Positions 1 to 9,204 are shown, counted from the first letter of the stretch. The stretch: DNA of 64,000 nucleotides from Pseudomonas sp. C1C7 (GCF_013359595.1 NZ_JABFMP010000024.1:1-64000); one strand, 5' to 3'. The notes: generated by a model not told the origin, from the sequence alone. Numbers and translations are program-made.

Positions 1-556
1 TCGCCGCGCGCCAGTCCAGATCCGGATGGCGCAAATCTACATAACCCAACGCACACGCCACGCTGATCGCCGCCACGTCGAAATGACTGGTCAGTTCGGC
101 AATCGCATCTTTCTCCAGCAGCGCCAGGGCGCGGCGGATTTTGTCGCGTTGGCCGTCCAGCCATTTATCCCAGTGTTTTTCCGGGGCGCGCAGGGCGACT
201 TCGTAGCGCACCAGTACGGCGGCGTCCATGATGCCGTCGGCCATGGAGGCCAGGGTCAGGCGGCGCCAGCGGGCGGAGCCTTCGCGGGGGATCAGCGGGT
301 TGCCGACGTGCTGGTGGTCGAGGTAGTCGAGGATCACCCGGCTGTCGTGGATGACGTTGCCGTCGGCCAGGCGCAGGGCGGGGATCTTGCTCAGGGGGTT
401 GTCCTCGATCAGGGCCTGGTCGGGGTCGACCGGGGTGAGGACGCAGTTTTGCAGGGCCACGCGGTCCTGTTGACCGGTTTCGTGCAGCAGCACCATGACT
501 TTGCGAACGAAGGGGGAGAGGGGGTTGTGGTACAGGGTCATGCTTGGGGCGGACAT
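1..556 (-). CDS. Glutathione S-transferase family protein (3' end outside window)
   Basis: The reverse strand reads as an uninterrupted frame from an ATG at 556 off the left edge (185 codons present). The N-terminus (SMTLYHNPLSPFVRKV) is the thioredoxin-like first strand and helix of cytosolic GSTs. NPLSKIPAL carries the cis-proline loop at about residues 53-61, and HDSRVILDYLD matches the GSH-binding segment. The helical C-terminal domain follows and is incomplete. GSTs conjugate glutathione to electrophiles in the cytoplasm. It is the last gene of the minus-strand iron-signalling cluster but is separated from it by 340 bp with palindromes, so it is probably transcribed separately. Subclass and substrate cannot be told. 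Confidence 0.88.
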   Translation of the reverse strand, partial: MSAPSMTLYHNPLSPFVRKVMVLLHETGQQDRVALQNCVLTPVDPDQALIEDNPLSKIPALRLADGNVIHDSRVILDYLDHQHVGNPLIPREGSARWRRLTLASMADGIMDAAVLVRYEVALRAPEKHWDKWLDGQRDKIRRALALLEKDAIAELTSHFDVAAISVACALGYVDLRHPDLDWRAA

Positions 557-624
557 GGCTGCGTCTCGGACGGTGGCGGAGAGGGGCAGCATAGCGCGTT
601 GGGCCATGGGCTCAAACCGAACCC

Positions 625-715
625 TGTAGGAGCGAAGCTTGCTCGCGAAGGCGGTGGATCAGTTGGCGATGATGGTGGCTGATACACCGCTATCGCGAGC
701 AGGCTCGCTCCTGCA
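625..715. repeat. REP/REPIN palindrome pair
   Basis: Two arms, about 625-648 and 692-715, are imperfect inverted copies of the core GTAGGAGCGA...TTGCTCGCGA. This is the common Pseudomonas REP class, placed tail to tail around a ~43-nt spacer. It lies downstream of the small membrane gene. Confidence 0.85.
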
Positions 716-740
716 GTGGGTTGGTGGCGTAACGCGATCG

Positions 741-876
741 GTGTAGCAGCTGGCGAAGCCTGCGTCCGGCTGCGCAGCAGTCGCAAAACCTGAGTGCGAG
801 GTTTGCCTGATACACCGCGCGGTCTGATTTTACGGCTGCTTCGCAGCCGGATGCAGGCTTCGCCAGTTGCTACATG
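741..876. repeat. Second inverted palindrome (GCAGCC-type)
   Basis: Left arm about 743-785 contains TGGCGAAGCCTGCGTCCGGC. The right arm, about 829-873, is its inverted, diverged copy (GCCGGATGCAGGCTTCGCCA). It belongs to a different REP class from the neighbour at 625-715. Together the two fill the 340-bp gap between the GST and the 59-residue gene; I see no gene there. Confidence 0.75.
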
Positions 877-896
877 GGGCGTGTTTCCACGGAAGG

Positions 897-1076
897 TCAG
901 CGGCGTTGCAAGAGGCCGCGCAGGGCGAGGGCGGTGGGGATGCCCAGGCCGAGCCAGCTCAGGGCGTCCCAGATGCCGTCGCCCAGCAGCGCGGAGAACA
1001 GCCCGGCGGCGGTGAACAGGGCGATCACCGTCGGTGTGCGGAAGACCTTCCAGAAGTTCGACTGCCTGGGTTTCAT
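897..1076 (-). CDS. 59-residue membrane protein of the PepSY operon
   Basis: The 59 residues begin MKPRQSNFWKVFRTPTV and continue with two hydrophobic stretches (about 16-31 and 37-54), so it is probably an inner-membrane hairpin protein. The ATG overlaps the stop of the PepSY gene by 4 nt (ATGA), the hallmark of translational coupling, which is why I start here and not at an ATG further upstream. I do not recognise a named family. Position as last gene of a receptor/PepSY unit suggests a role in siderophore-iron handling at the inner membrane, which is inference from context. Confidence 0.75.
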   Translation of the reverse strand: MKPRQSNFWKVFRTPTVIALFTAAGLFSALLGDGIWDALSWLGLGIPTALALRGLLQRR

Positions 1077-2203
1077 GCCACGCTCTCCGCTTGTTCCAGC
1101 ACGGGCCTGGCCGCCTTGCGCCGCACCACCCACAGGTAAACCCCGCTGCCCAGGACGATGATGGTCAGCACATCCAGGGTCGCCCAGAGGATCTGCATCG
1201 GCATGCCGCCGTAGTCACCGAAGTGCAGCGGCTGGGACATGCCCATGGCGTCCATGTACCACGGGCGCTCGGCCACGGCGGTGACTTGCAGGGTGCTGGC
1301 GTCGATCAGTACGGGCGTCAGCAGGTGCGAGGTCAGGTGCGTGCTGCCTTTCATGAACACCGCGTAATGGTGCTCGCTGGAAAACCGCGTGCCGGGGAAG
1401 GCGATGAAGTCTGGCTGCATGCCGGGCGCGGCCTCCCTGGCGATATCCAGCAGGCGCGTGGCCGGCGCCATTTGCGTCAGTGGCGGTGCATCGCGGTAGG
1501 GCGCGACCATCGCGCTCAGGCTGTCATTGCGCCAGGCAGCGATCAACAGGTCGGCGCAGGCGCTGATCACACCGGTCACGCCGACCACCAGCGCCCAGGT
1601 CAACGTCACCACGCCGATCAGGTTATGCAGGTCGAGCCAGCGCAGGCGGGTGGATTTGTCCTGGCGCACGGTGGCGAATTTCAGGCGGCGCATGAACGGC
1701 AGGTACAGCACCGTGCCGGAGACAATCGCGACGACAAACAACAGGCCCATGAAGGCCAGCAGCAGTTTGCCCGGCAGCCCGGCGAACATGTCCACGTGCA
1801 GGCGCAGCATGAGCATCATGAAGCCGCCATTGGCCGATGGCATTTCCAGCGCTTGGCCGGTGCGGGCGTCGAGCATGAAGGTGTGGGACGAGTTCGGTTC
1901 GGTGCCGGCGGTGGCGGCCATGATTGCAATCGCCGCGTTGGGCTCGTCTTCCTCGAAACCGAAATACTGCATGACTTCGCCGGGACGATGTTTTTCCGCG
2001 GCCTGCACCAACTGCTGCAAATTCAGCTGCGGGGTGTCCGCCGGCATTTCGCGCAATTGCGGGGCGTCGCCCAGCAGATGGTCGATCTCGTGATGGAAGA
2101 TCAACGGCAGGCCGGTCAGCGCCAGCAGCAGCAAAAACACCGTGCAGATCAGGCTGGTCCAGGTGTGGATGAAGGACCAGCGGCGAATTGTTTTACTTTT
2201 CAT
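1073..2203 (-). CDS. PepSY-domain inner-membrane protein of siderophore uptake
   Basis: 376 residues. The first TM helix (WSFIHTWTSLICTVFLLLLALTG) follows a short basic N-terminus, and three further TM segments lie near 140-160, 190-210 and 335-365. This is the PepSY_TM architecture of 'iron-regulated membrane proteins' such as PiuB/FoxB-type ferrisiderophore reductases, which are thought to reduce Fe(III)-siderophores in the periplasm. The start was set at 2203, 11 codons inside the longest frame, because GAGGG stands 7 nt before that ATG. It is 72 bp downstream of the TonB receptor on the same strand, so co-transcription is likely. The reductase role is family knowledge, not shown here. Confidence 0.85.
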   Translation of the reverse strand: MKSKTIRRWSFIHTWTSLICTVFLLLLALTGLPLIFHHEIDHLLGDAPQLREMPADTPQLNLQQLVQAAEKHRPGEVMQYFGFEEDEPNAAIAIMAATAGTEPNSSHTFMLDARTGQALEMPSANGGFMMLMLRLHVDMFAGLPGKLLLAFMGLLFVVAIVSGTVLYLPFMRRLKFATVRQDKSTRLRWLDLHNLIGVVTLTWALVVGVTGVISACADLLIAAWRNDSLSAMVAPYRDAPPLTQMAPATRLLDIAREAAPGMQPDFIAFPGTRFSSEHHYAVFMKGSTHLTSHLLTPVLIDASTLQVTAVAERPWYMDAMGMSQPLHFGDYGGMPMQILWATLDVLTIIVLGSGVYLWVVRRKAARPVLEQAESVA

Positions 2204-2275
2204 TTCATTACCCTCAGAAATACCAAAGCCGTCCACGAAGGACGGCCCGGGTACTGGGTGTGTCAGCTCAAGCCG

Positions 2276-4699
2276 TTACCACTTGTAGGTGGCACTGGCG
2301 ACGACGCTGCGCTCATCACCGTAGTAGCAGTAGAAACTGTCGCAGGTGGACAGGTAGTCCTTGTCGAAAATGTTGGTGGCGTTGACGGCCAGCGACGCGC
2401 CTTTAAGGCTGTTGTCCAGGCGACCCAGGTCGTAATGAACCGCCGCGTCGAACACGGTATAGGCATCGGCCTTGCCCAGTTCGGTGTTGGCCTGGTCGCC
2501 ATAAGTGTTGCCGGTGTAGCGCACACCACCGCCGATGCCGAAGCCGTCCAGCACGCCGTTGTGCCAGGTGTAATCGGCCCACGCGGAAGCGGTCTGGTTC
2601 GGCATCAGTTGCAGGCGGTTGCCCTTGAAGGTGCCGTCCTGCACTTCGGACTTGGCCAGGGTGTACGCGGCGGTGAGCTTGAGGTTTTCAGTCACGTCGG
2701 ACACCGCTTCCAGTTCCAGACCCTTGACCTTCACTTCGCCGGTCTGGCTGGTGACCGGGATGCCACCGACGTTGGTGGTGACCGAGACGTTTTTCTGGGT
2801 CAGGTCATACACCGCGGCGGTCAGCAGGGTGTTGCTGCCCGGCGGCTGGTACTTGATACCCAATTCCCACTGCTCGCCTTCGGTCGGCTTGAACGATTCG
2901 GTGGTGGAGGTATCGGCGTTGCTCGCCGGCTGGAACGATTCGGCGTAGGACAGGTACGGCACGAAGCCGTTGTCGAATACGTAGCTGATCGCCGCGTTGC
3001 CGCTGAAGTTCTTGTTGCGGTCGGTGTTGGTGGCATCGTTCTTGTTGAAGAACTTGGTGCTGGTGTGAACCCAGTCCTCACGACCACCCAGGGTCAGGCG
3101 CCATTGATCCAGGGCCATCTGGTCCTGCACGTACAGGCCGGTCTGGTAGGTCTTCTGGTCGTAGTCGTAGAAGGCCGACGAGCGTGGTGGACGCACGATG
3201 GGCAGGCCATAGACCGGGTTGTTGACGTTGGTGGTCAGGCCGTCGCCGAAGATCGAGGTGTAGTTGGTGTTGGTGCGCTGGTGATCGAGGCCGATCAGCA
3301 GGGTGTGGCGGATGTCGCCGGTGGCGAAGTCAGCCTGCAGGTTGTTGTCCACGGCGAACTGACTGATGTCCTCGTCGGTGGTGGTGCTGGTGCGGCCCAC
3401 GTTGCCGTCGGCATCGACCTGGGTGAACGGGTAGGCGCCTGGGGTCAGGGCCTGGAAGGACAGGTCCGACTTGGTGTAGCGCAGGTTCTGACGGAACTGC
3501 CAGGTGTCATTCAAACGATGTTCGAAGGCGTAGCCCAGCGCGTAGTAGGTGCGGTCGTAGTATTCCCAGTCCGGATCGCCCAGGTTCTTGTGATGGGAAA
3601 TATCACCCAGCGGCGAGTGGATCTTGGTGCCCTGGATCGGACGGAACTGGCTGGTGATGCCGGTATCGTCACGGGTGAACTGGGTGAGCAGGGTCAGACG
3701 GGTGTCGTCGTCGATGTTCCAGGTCAGGCTCGGCGCGATGTTGTAGCGCTTGTCGTCGATGTGATCGATCGGCGTGCCGCCGTCACGTACTACGCCGCTG
3801 AGGCCGTAGAGGAACTGGCCTTCGTCATCGATCTTGCCGGTGCTGGCGAAGTTGATCTGGCGATGATTGTCACTGCCGTATTGCAGCTGGATTTCATTGC
3901 TGGATTCGGCGCTCGGACGACGGCTGACCATGTCCAGCAAGCCGCCCGGCGGGGTCTGGCCGTAGACGGACGAGGCCGGGCCACGGAGTACGGCCAGGCG
4001 GTCGAGGTTCCAGGTTTCCTGCTTCGGGTTGGCATACACGCCCTTGGGCAGCGGCAGGCCGTCGAGGAATTGGGTCGGCTCGAAACCACGCACGCGCAGC
4101 CAGTCGGCACGGGTGTCGCTGCCGAAGCTGGCGCCGGTGGTGCCCGGCAGGTAGCGCACGGCGGCGTCCAGGGTGTGCACGTTGCGATCGTCCATCTGCT
4201 CGCGGGTCACGACGGAAATCGAGCGAGGGACTTCAACCAGTTCGGTGTCAGTCTTGGTGCCGGCAGCGGTGCGCTTGGCCACGTAACCGTCCACCGGACC
4301 CCAGGCGCTTTCAGTGTTTTCGACACCAATTACGTTGGTCGCCGGCAGGGCCAGCGAGCCCTCGGGCACGGCCACCAGGGTGTAGCTGCCGCCGCTCTGC
4401 TCCAGTTGCAGCCCGGTCCCGCGCAGTGCTTCACGCATGGCGCCCGCAGCATCGAACTGGCCATTGACCGGCGCGGAAGTCTTGCCCGCGGCCAGCGATG
4501 GGTTCAGCGACAAGGCGATACCGGCCTGGCTGGCGATCTGGTTCAGGGTGCTGGCCAGAGGCGCGGCCGGCAGGTTGTAGGCACGCACGCTGGAGGACTG
4601 CTCGGCGGCGATCAGTTGGCTGCTGGCCATAGGGGTGCAAAAGGCAATGGCGACCGCCAGCAAACTGGGGCGCAACAAGGTGTCTAGCGAACGGGACAT
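2276..4699 (-). CDS. TonB-dependent siderophore receptor with N-terminal signalling (STN) domain, FiuA/FhuA-like
   Basis: 807 residues. A signal peptide covers about 1-32. A secretin/TonB N-terminal signalling domain follows at about 38-110 (YNLPAAPLASTLNQIASQAG), then the plug domain (EVPRSISVVTREQMDDRN, about 155-260) and a 22-strand barrel ending in an aromatic residue (ATYKW). The STN domain means the receptor both imports a ferric siderophore and signals to the FecR/ECF pair encoded just upstream on the same strand. Plug and barrel resemble hydroxamate (ferrichrome) receptors, and the sigma-FecR-receptor order recalls fiuI-fiuR-fiuA of P. aeruginosa. The ligand is inferred only, so no symbol is given. 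Confidence 0.92.
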   Translation of the reverse strand: MSRSLDTLLRPSLLAVAIAFCTPMASSQLIAAEQSSSVRAYNLPAAPLASTLNQIASQAGIALSLNPSLAAGKTSAPVNGQFDAAGAMREALRGTGLQLEQSGGSYTLVAVPEGSLALPATNVIGVENTESAWGPVDGYVAKRTAAGTKTDTELVEVPRSISVVTREQMDDRNVHTLDAAVRYLPGTTGASFGSDTRADWLRVRGFEPTQFLDGLPLPKGVYANPKQETWNLDRLAVLRGPASSVYGQTPPGGLLDMVSRRPSAESSNEIQLQYGSDNHRQINFASTGKIDDEGQFLYGLSGVVRDGGTPIDHIDDKRYNIAPSLTWNIDDDTRLTLLTQFTRDDTGITSQFRPIQGTKIHSPLGDISHHKNLGDPDWEYYDRTYYALGYAFEHRLNDTWQFRQNLRYTKSDLSFQALTPGAYPFTQVDADGNVGRTSTTTDEDISQFAVDNNLQADFATGDIRHTLLIGLDHQRTNTNYTSIFGDGLTTNVNNPVYGLPIVRPPRSSAFYDYDQKTYQTGLYVQDQMALDQWRLTLGGREDWVHTSTKFFNKNDATNTDRNKNFSGNAAISYVFDNGFVPYLSYAESFQPASNADTSTTESFKPTEGEQWELGIKYQPPGSNTLLTAAVYDLTQKNVSVTTNVGGIPVTSQTGEVKVKGLELEAVSDVTENLKLTAAYTLAKSEVQDGTFKGNRLQLMPNQTASAWADYTWHNGVLDGFGIGGGVRYTGNTYGDQANTELGKADAYTVFDAAVHYDLGRLDNSLKGASLAVNATNIFDKDYLSTCDSFYCYYGDERSVVASATYKW

Positions 4700-4828
4700 A
4701 CAGCGGCTCCTGAAAGTGAATACTTCTCAATTGCCTAGGTGCCGAACGAGATTCGAAAAGTGATAGGGCTGGATGAAAATAATTTCGATTCAGCAAATTT
4801 TAGAGAGGCTGAGGGCCTCTCACACCGC

Positions 4829-5803
4829 TTAAGGCTTGGCCTCGGTCTTCGCCGCCACCGTCACCCACCACTGCGTGTGCTGTTCGATCTGCACCGGCAA
4901 GGTCGGCAGCAGGGCGTTCAGGGCCAGGTTGGTGTCTTTAAGGGGGAAGCTGCCGGTGATGCGCAGGTCGGCCACTTCGGGGGTGACGCCCAGGTGGCCG
5001 CGGCGGTAGCGGGCGAGTTCGTGGACGAGGTCTTCCAGGCGGGTGTTGTCCACTACCAGCATGCCGCGGGTCCAGGCGTCGGCACCGAGGTTCACTGCCT
5101 GAATCGGCCCAAGGCCGTCATTGCGGATCAGCACCTGCTGGCCTTCGCGCAGAATCTGTTCTTGCTGGTTCGACTCAGGGTGGGCGGCCACCGCCGATTG
5201 CAGCACGCTCAGGCGGGTGCCTTCGGTTTCGCGTTTGACCAGAAACCGCGTACCCAGCGCCCGCATGCTGCCTTCGCGGGTTTCGACGATAAACGGCCGG
5301 GCATCGCCGTGACCGGTCTCGACGAGGATTTCCCCTTCCTGCAGCACGATCAGCCGTTGCTTCTCGTCGAAGCGTACGTCCAGGGCGCTGTGGGTATTGA
5401 GGTTGATCAGCGTGCCATCGGTCAGGCGAATGGTACGCTGCTCGCCGGTGGCGGTGCGCTGGTCGGCCAGCCAGTAATCCACCGGCAGATAGCGCTCACC
5501 GGCAAACAATGCCAGGCCAATCACCGCGACCACGCTGGCCATGCCGCTGCCGAGTTTGCGCACCCGACGGCGAATGCCTTCACGCGATTGCAACAGGGCG
5601 GTGCGGGCCGGGCCGCTGGCCACGCTGAAACGTTGGTCGAGCATGCCCAGCTGACGCCATGCACGGGCGTGTTCCTCGTGGGCGGCGTGCCATTTGGCGA
5701 ATTCTTCGCGTTCCACCGGGTTAGCCGAGTCCAGGGACAATTGCCAGGCGATGGCGGCATCGAGCACCCGCGCCGACACCGGTTGGGAACTGGCCGGGCT
5801 CAT
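4829..5803 (-). CDS. FecR-family anti-sigma/sigma regulator
   Basis: 324 residues. An N-terminal cytoplasmic DUF4880-type segment (AIAWQLSLDSANPVEREEFAKWHAAHEEHARAW, split at about 15-47) is followed by one TM helix near 88-103 and a periplasmic FecR domain (GEQRTIRLTDGTLINLNTHS, about 120-140), then a C-terminal STN-like region that contacts the receptor. The ATG overlaps the stop of the upstream sigma gene by 4 nt, which fixes the start. In this family the periplasmic half senses the occupied receptor and the cytoplasmic part controls the sigma factor. The receptor follows 129 bp downstream. Confidence 0.92.
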   Translation of the reverse strand: MSPASSQPVSARVLDAAIAWQLSLDSANPVEREEFAKWHAAHEEHARAWRQLGMLDQRFSVASGPARTALLQSREGIRRRVRKLGSGMASVVAVIGLALFAGERYLPVDYWLADQRTATGEQRTIRLTDGTLINLNTHSALDVRFDEKQRLIVLQEGEILVETGHGDARPFIVETREGSMRALGTRFLVKRETEGTRLSVLQSAVAAHPESNQQEQILREGQQVLIRNDGLGPIQAVNLGADAWTRGMLVVDNTRLEDLVHELARYRRGHLGVTPEVADLRITGSFPLKDTNLALNALLPTLPVQIEQHTQWWVTVAAKTEAKP

Positions 5804-6318
5804 GTCGGCTCCCCGTACAGCGCGATGTAGCACTGACGGATGCCTTGGGCCAGGTACTGGCGCACCCGCGGCACGGAAACGCCCAGGCGCTCGGCGATTT
5901 CCCCATGGCTGAGGCCGTCCAGGCGGTTATAGAGGAAGGCCGCCCGGGCCTTGCTCGACAGCTTGCCGAGCAGGCGATCGATGTTCTTCAGGTCTTCGAG
6001 GATCATTTGCTGTTCTTCGGCCGACGGTTGTTCGGCTTCGGGAATCAGCATCAGCTCGGCCAGGTAGGCCTGTTCCAGCGCGGCGCGGCGGAAGTAATCG
6101 AACAGTAGGCCCTTGGCGATCGCCACCAGAAACGCCCGGGGTTCGCGCGGTTCTTTCAGATCCTCACGACCCAGCAAGCGCACGAAGGTGTCCTGGCTCA
6201 GGTCCTCGGCCCGTTGCGGACAGGCGACATTGCGCCGAAGCCAGGCCAATAGCCAACCGCGATGGTCGCGATATAACGCACCGACGAGCTCACTTTGAGG
6301 GCTTGGGATTGACGACAC
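5800..6318 (-). CDS. ECF sigma-70 family factor, FecI/FiuI type
   Basis: 172 residues. Region 2 (LYRDHRGWLLAWLRRN, AEDLSQDTFVRLL, about 15-50) and region 4 with its helix-turn-helix (HGEIAERLGVSVPRVRQYL, about 133-152) are clear. Length and sequence are typical of iron-starvation ECF sigma factors, which direct RNA polymerase to the promoter of the cognate receptor gene. It heads a sigma-FecR-receptor-PepSY array. A weak Fur-box-like sequence lies upstream, in line with Fur control of such sigma genes. Confidence 0.93.
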   Translation of the reverse strand: MSSIPSPQSELVGALYRDHRGWLLAWLRRNVACPQRAEDLSQDTFVRLLGREDLKEPREPRAFLVAIAKGLLFDYFRRAALEQAYLAELMLIPEAEQPSAEEQQMILEDLKNIDRLLGKLSSKARAAFLYNRLDGLSHGEIAERLGVSVPRVRQYLAQGIRQCYIALYGEPT

Positions 6319-6345
6319 GCCGCATCACCGATTGGGAAAGGTTAA

Positions 6346-6364
6346 CTAACGAGAATTGTTCGCG
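6346..6364 (-). promoter_or_regulatory. Possible Fur box upstream of the ECF sigma gene
   Basis: On the reverse strand the sequence reads GCGAACAATTCTCGTTAGT, which agrees with about 10 of 19 positions of the canonical Fur box and holds the GAGAAT half often seen in Pseudomonas sites. It lies about 28-46 bp before the start codon. The match is modest, and position plus gene class carry most of the weight. Confidence 0.4.
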
Positions 6365-6449
6365 ATTGTGTCAGAGGCGGGGGAGGTAAAGCAATTGGCG
6401 TTGGTCGGGTAGGATTCAGGAGAGTTACATGTAGGACCGCGTTATCGTT

Positions 6450-6541
6450 CATCGCGGGCAAGCCACGCTCCCACAGGTTTTGTGTCGTGCATTGATTTTG
6501 TGTACGACGCTTACCCTGTGGGAGCGTGGCTTGCCCGCGAT
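6450..6541. repeat. REP/REPIN palindrome pair
   Basis: Arms at about 6450-6477 and 6513-6540 are near-perfect inverted copies of CATCGCGGGCAAGCCACGCT followed by CCCACAGG, flanking a ~35-nt spacer. They sit between the sigma gene and the exonuclease gene. Confidence 0.85.
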
Positions 6542-6565
6542 GAGGCCAAAACGGTCAATGAAGAT

Positions 6566-7273
6566 TCAGAAGGACGGCGTTTGCTGCCGCCGGCGCCACT
6601 GACTCAACCGCTGCTGCAAATTCAACGGGCTATGAATTTGCTGTTGCCGCGCCCGGCTGAACAGGATCAGCGCCAGTTCGGCGGTGGCCAGGGCGTCGGC
6701 GCTGGCGTTGTGGCGTTCGAACACTTGCAGCTTGAACCAGTCGATCCACTCGTCCAGCCCCGCTTCGCGGATGTTGGCCTGCGGGCACAGCAGCGGGGCG
6801 ATGTCCGCCACATCCAAAAAGGCATGCTGCAACTTGTAGCCCAGGTGATCTTTCAGGGCGCGGCCGAGCATGTGCTGGTCGAAAGGCGCATGAAAAGCCA
6901 GCAGCGGGCTGTCGCCGACGAACTCCATGAACTCGAGCAATGCGTGCGCCGGATCACTGCCGTTGGCAATCGCACTGGGCCCCAGGCCGTGAATCAGCAC
7001 GCTGGGGCTGAGCTTGAGTTCGGCGCATTGCAGGGTGCGTTCGAACTGCTGGCTGAAATCGATGGCGCCGTCCTCGATCACCACCGCGCCGATGGACAGC
7101 ACCCGGTCCTTGTTCAGGTTCAGCCCTGTGGTTTCCAGATCGAGCACCACCCAGCGCTGTTCGCGCAGGCTGCACTCGCTCAGCGTGGTGAGCGCCGGTA
7201 AGCGTTGCAGGCGTTGTTGCAGCTCGCCGGACAGGCTCGGGCCGGCGGGGCGTAGCCAGGAAAACAGGCTCAT
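6566..7273 (-). CDS. DnaQ-like DEDDh 3'-5' exonuclease
   Basis: 235 residues. Exo I motif VVLDLETTG (Asp45, Glu47), Exo II around LLAFHAPFDQHML, and Exo III HNASADALATAEL with the catalytic His and Asp place it in the DEDDh exonuclease family (the fold of the Pol III epsilon subunit). It lacks the epsilon C-terminal polymerase-binding tail, so it is a stand-alone nuclease rather than DnaQ. Its ATG overlaps the stop of the preceding CBS/DUF294 gene by 4 nt, so the two are translationally coupled; this pair recurs in Pseudomonas. Substrate unknown. Confidence 0.9.
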   Translation of the reverse strand: MSLFSWLRPAGPSLSGELQQRLQRLPALTTLSECSLREQRWVVLDLETTGLNLNKDRVLSIGAVVIEDGAIDFSQQFERTLQCAELKLSPSVLIHGLGPSAIANGSDPAHALLEFMEFVGDSPLLAFHAPFDQHMLGRALKDHLGYKLQHAFLDVADIAPLLCPQANIREAGLDEWIDWFKLQVFERHNASADALATAELALILFSRARQQQIHSPLNLQQRLSQWRRRQQTPSF

Positions 7274-9204
7274 AACTGATACCGCAGAGCCAGACTGCTT
7301 TGCAGGCGCTGGGCCTGGCGCAGGGATTCGCGCAGGATGCGCCGGTCCAGGTGATTGAGGCTGTCCGGGTCGACCCGGTTGGAGTAAGGCAGATTCTCGC
7401 GGGTCTGCAGTTGGTGCTGCTGCATGCGGGTTTGCTGGATGAAGTGATAGGCCTCTTCGTACGCGGCGCCATCGAGCGGTTCTATGACTTCTTTATCCAC
7501 CAGCCGGCGGAAACGCTCCAGCGTGTTGTTGGCCTCGATGCCGTGGGCCAGGGCCAGCAATCGGGCACCATCGACGAAGGGGGCCAGGCCCTGGATCTTC
7601 AGGTCGAGGGTGGCTTTGTCGCCATTTTTGCGCGTCAGCACGAACTCGCGGAAACGTCCTACGGGCGGGCGATTGCGCAGCGCGTTCTCGGCCATCATGC
7701 GCTGGAACAGGCGATTGTCGCCGACCTGGTCGAGAATCCCGCGACGCAACTGTTCACAGCCTTGCTCGTTGCCCCAGACCACGCGCAAATCGAAATAGAT
7801 GCTTGAGCCCAACAGGTTCTCCGGCGTTGCCTCGCGGATGAACGCGGCAAAGCGCCGGGCCCATTCGACCCGTGACAGGCACAGCTCGGGGTTGCCGGCC
7901 ATGATGTTGCCCTTGCACAGCGTGAAGCCACACTGCGCCAGACTCAGATTGATCTGGTGGGCGATCGGCAGCAGCTTGCCGCGAATCTCCGCCGCATGGG
8001 CCGCGTCCCGGGCCTCGAACAGAATGCCGTTGTCCTGGTCGGTGTGCAGTGTCTGCTCGCGGCGCCCTTCGCTGCCGAAGCACAGCCAGCTGAATGGCAC
8101 GCCGGGGTCGCCTTTTTCCGCCAGGGTCAGTTCGATCACCCGGCATACGGTGTGGTCGTTGAGCAGGGTGATGATGTGGGTGATCTGGGTCGAAGAGGCG
8201 CCGTGGGCGAGCATGCGCTCCACCAGTTGGCCGATTTCGCCACGGATCGCCACCAGGTTTTCCACGCGCTGGGCGCTGCGGATGGTGCGGGCCAGGTGCA
8301 CCAGATCGACCCGTTGCAGGGAAAACAGATCGCGCTCGGAGACCACGCCGCACAGGCGCTGATCCTTGACCAGACAGACGTGGGCGATGTGCCGCTCGGT
8401 CATGGCAATCGCTGCATCGAAGGCGCTGTGATCCGGGCTCAGATAGAACGGCGCCTGGGTCATGTGGCGCTCGATGGCCTCGCTGAAATCGCCGGTGCCG
8501 TTGGCCACCACCTGACGCAGGTCGCGCAGGGTGAAGATCCCCAGCGGCGACTTGTGTTCGTTGACGACGACGATGCTGCCTACCTGCTGCTCGTGCATCA
8601 GGGTCACGGCTTCGCGCAGGGGCGTGGCGGGGTTGCAGGTGACTGGGTGGCGCATGGCCAAATCGCCCAGGCGGGTGTTGAGCGAATACTGGGTGCCAAG
8701 GGTTTCCACGGCCTTCTGCTGGACTTGCTGGTTGACCTGGTCCAGCAGGCTGCTGACACCCCGTAGGGCGAAATCGCGGAAGGTGTGGGAAATCGCGAAG
8801 AGCTTGATGAACGCGAGCTTGTTCAGCTGCAGGCAAAAGGTGTCTTCGGCAGCCAGGTGTTCAGTGCGAGTCGCCCGCTCGCCCAGCAGCGCGGCGAGGG
8901 GGAAGCACTCGCCGGTGGTGATTTCGAAGGTGGTTTCGGTGCCGCCCTTGGCCGAGTGCGGGCGCTCGCCCACTACCCGGCCCTGCTTGACGATGTAGAA
9001 GTGCTCAACCGGGCCGTCGGCGGGCTTGATGATGCTCTCGCCCGGGGCATAAAAACGCAGCTGACACTGCTCGACCAGGTACGCCAGGTGGGCGTGTTCC
9101 ATCTGGTTGAAGGGCGGGAAGCGCTGAAGGAATTGCAAAGTGCCCTGGATGTTTTGCAACACCGCGGTTTTCCCTGCCTGTGTGAAGGCGTCCGCTTTAC
9201 TCAT
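7270..9204 (-). CDS. Cyclic-nucleotide-binding / CBS / DUF294 nucleotidyltransferase-like protein
   Basis: 644 residues from the chosen start. A CAP_ED cyclic-nucleotide-binding domain lies at about 20-130 (FAPGESIIKPADGPVEHFYIV region), two CBS repeats at about 150-290, and the DUF294 putative nucleotidyltransferase core near 375-400 (GSEGRREQTLHTDQDNG, the GS...DxD signature). A helical DUF294 C-terminal domain completes it. This layout matches predicted signal-transduction nucleotidyltransferases related to GlnD. No substrate is known. ATGs at 9204, 9210 and 9255 are all possible; 9204 (MSKADAF) fits homologues best, but no strong ribosome site decides. Coupled to the downstream exonuclease. 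Confidence 0.87.
   Translation of the reverse strand: MSKADAFTQAGKTAVLQNIQGTLQFLQRFPPFNQMEHAHLAYLVEQCQLRFYAPGESIIKPADGPVEHFYIVKQGRVVGERPHSAKGGTETTFEITTGECFPLAALLGERATRTEHLAAEDTFCLQLNKLAFIKLFAISHTFRDFALRGVSSLLDQVNQQVQQKAVETLGTQYSLNTRLGDLAMRHPVTCNPATPLREAVTLMHEQQVGSIVVVNEHKSPLGIFTLRDLRQVVANGTGDFSEAIERHMTQAPFYLSPDHSAFDAAIAMTERHIAHVCLVKDQRLCGVVSERDLFSLQRVDLVHLARTIRSAQRVENLVAIRGEIGQLVERMLAHGASSTQITHIITLLNDHTVCRVIELTLAEKGDPGVPFSWLCFGSEGRREQTLHTDQDNGILFEARDAAHAAEIRGKLLPIAHQINLSLAQCGFTLCKGNIMAGNPELCLSRVEWARRFAAFIREATPENLLGSSIYFDLRVVWGNEQGCEQLRRGILDQVGDNRLFQRMMAENALRNRPPVGRFREFVLTRKNGDKATLDLKIQGLAPFVDGARLLALAHGIEANNTLERFRRLVDKEVIEPLDGAAYEEAYHFIQQTRMQQHQLQTRENLPYSNRVDPDSLNHLDRRILRESLRQAQRLQSSLALRYQL

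Noticed and set aside
1034..4687. A 1217-codon plus-strand frame opposite the TonB receptor and PepSY genes
   Set aside because: It is the high-GC antisense shadow of recognisable minus-strand genes; its product is low-complexity (Gly, Val, Gln, His rich) and matches no family.
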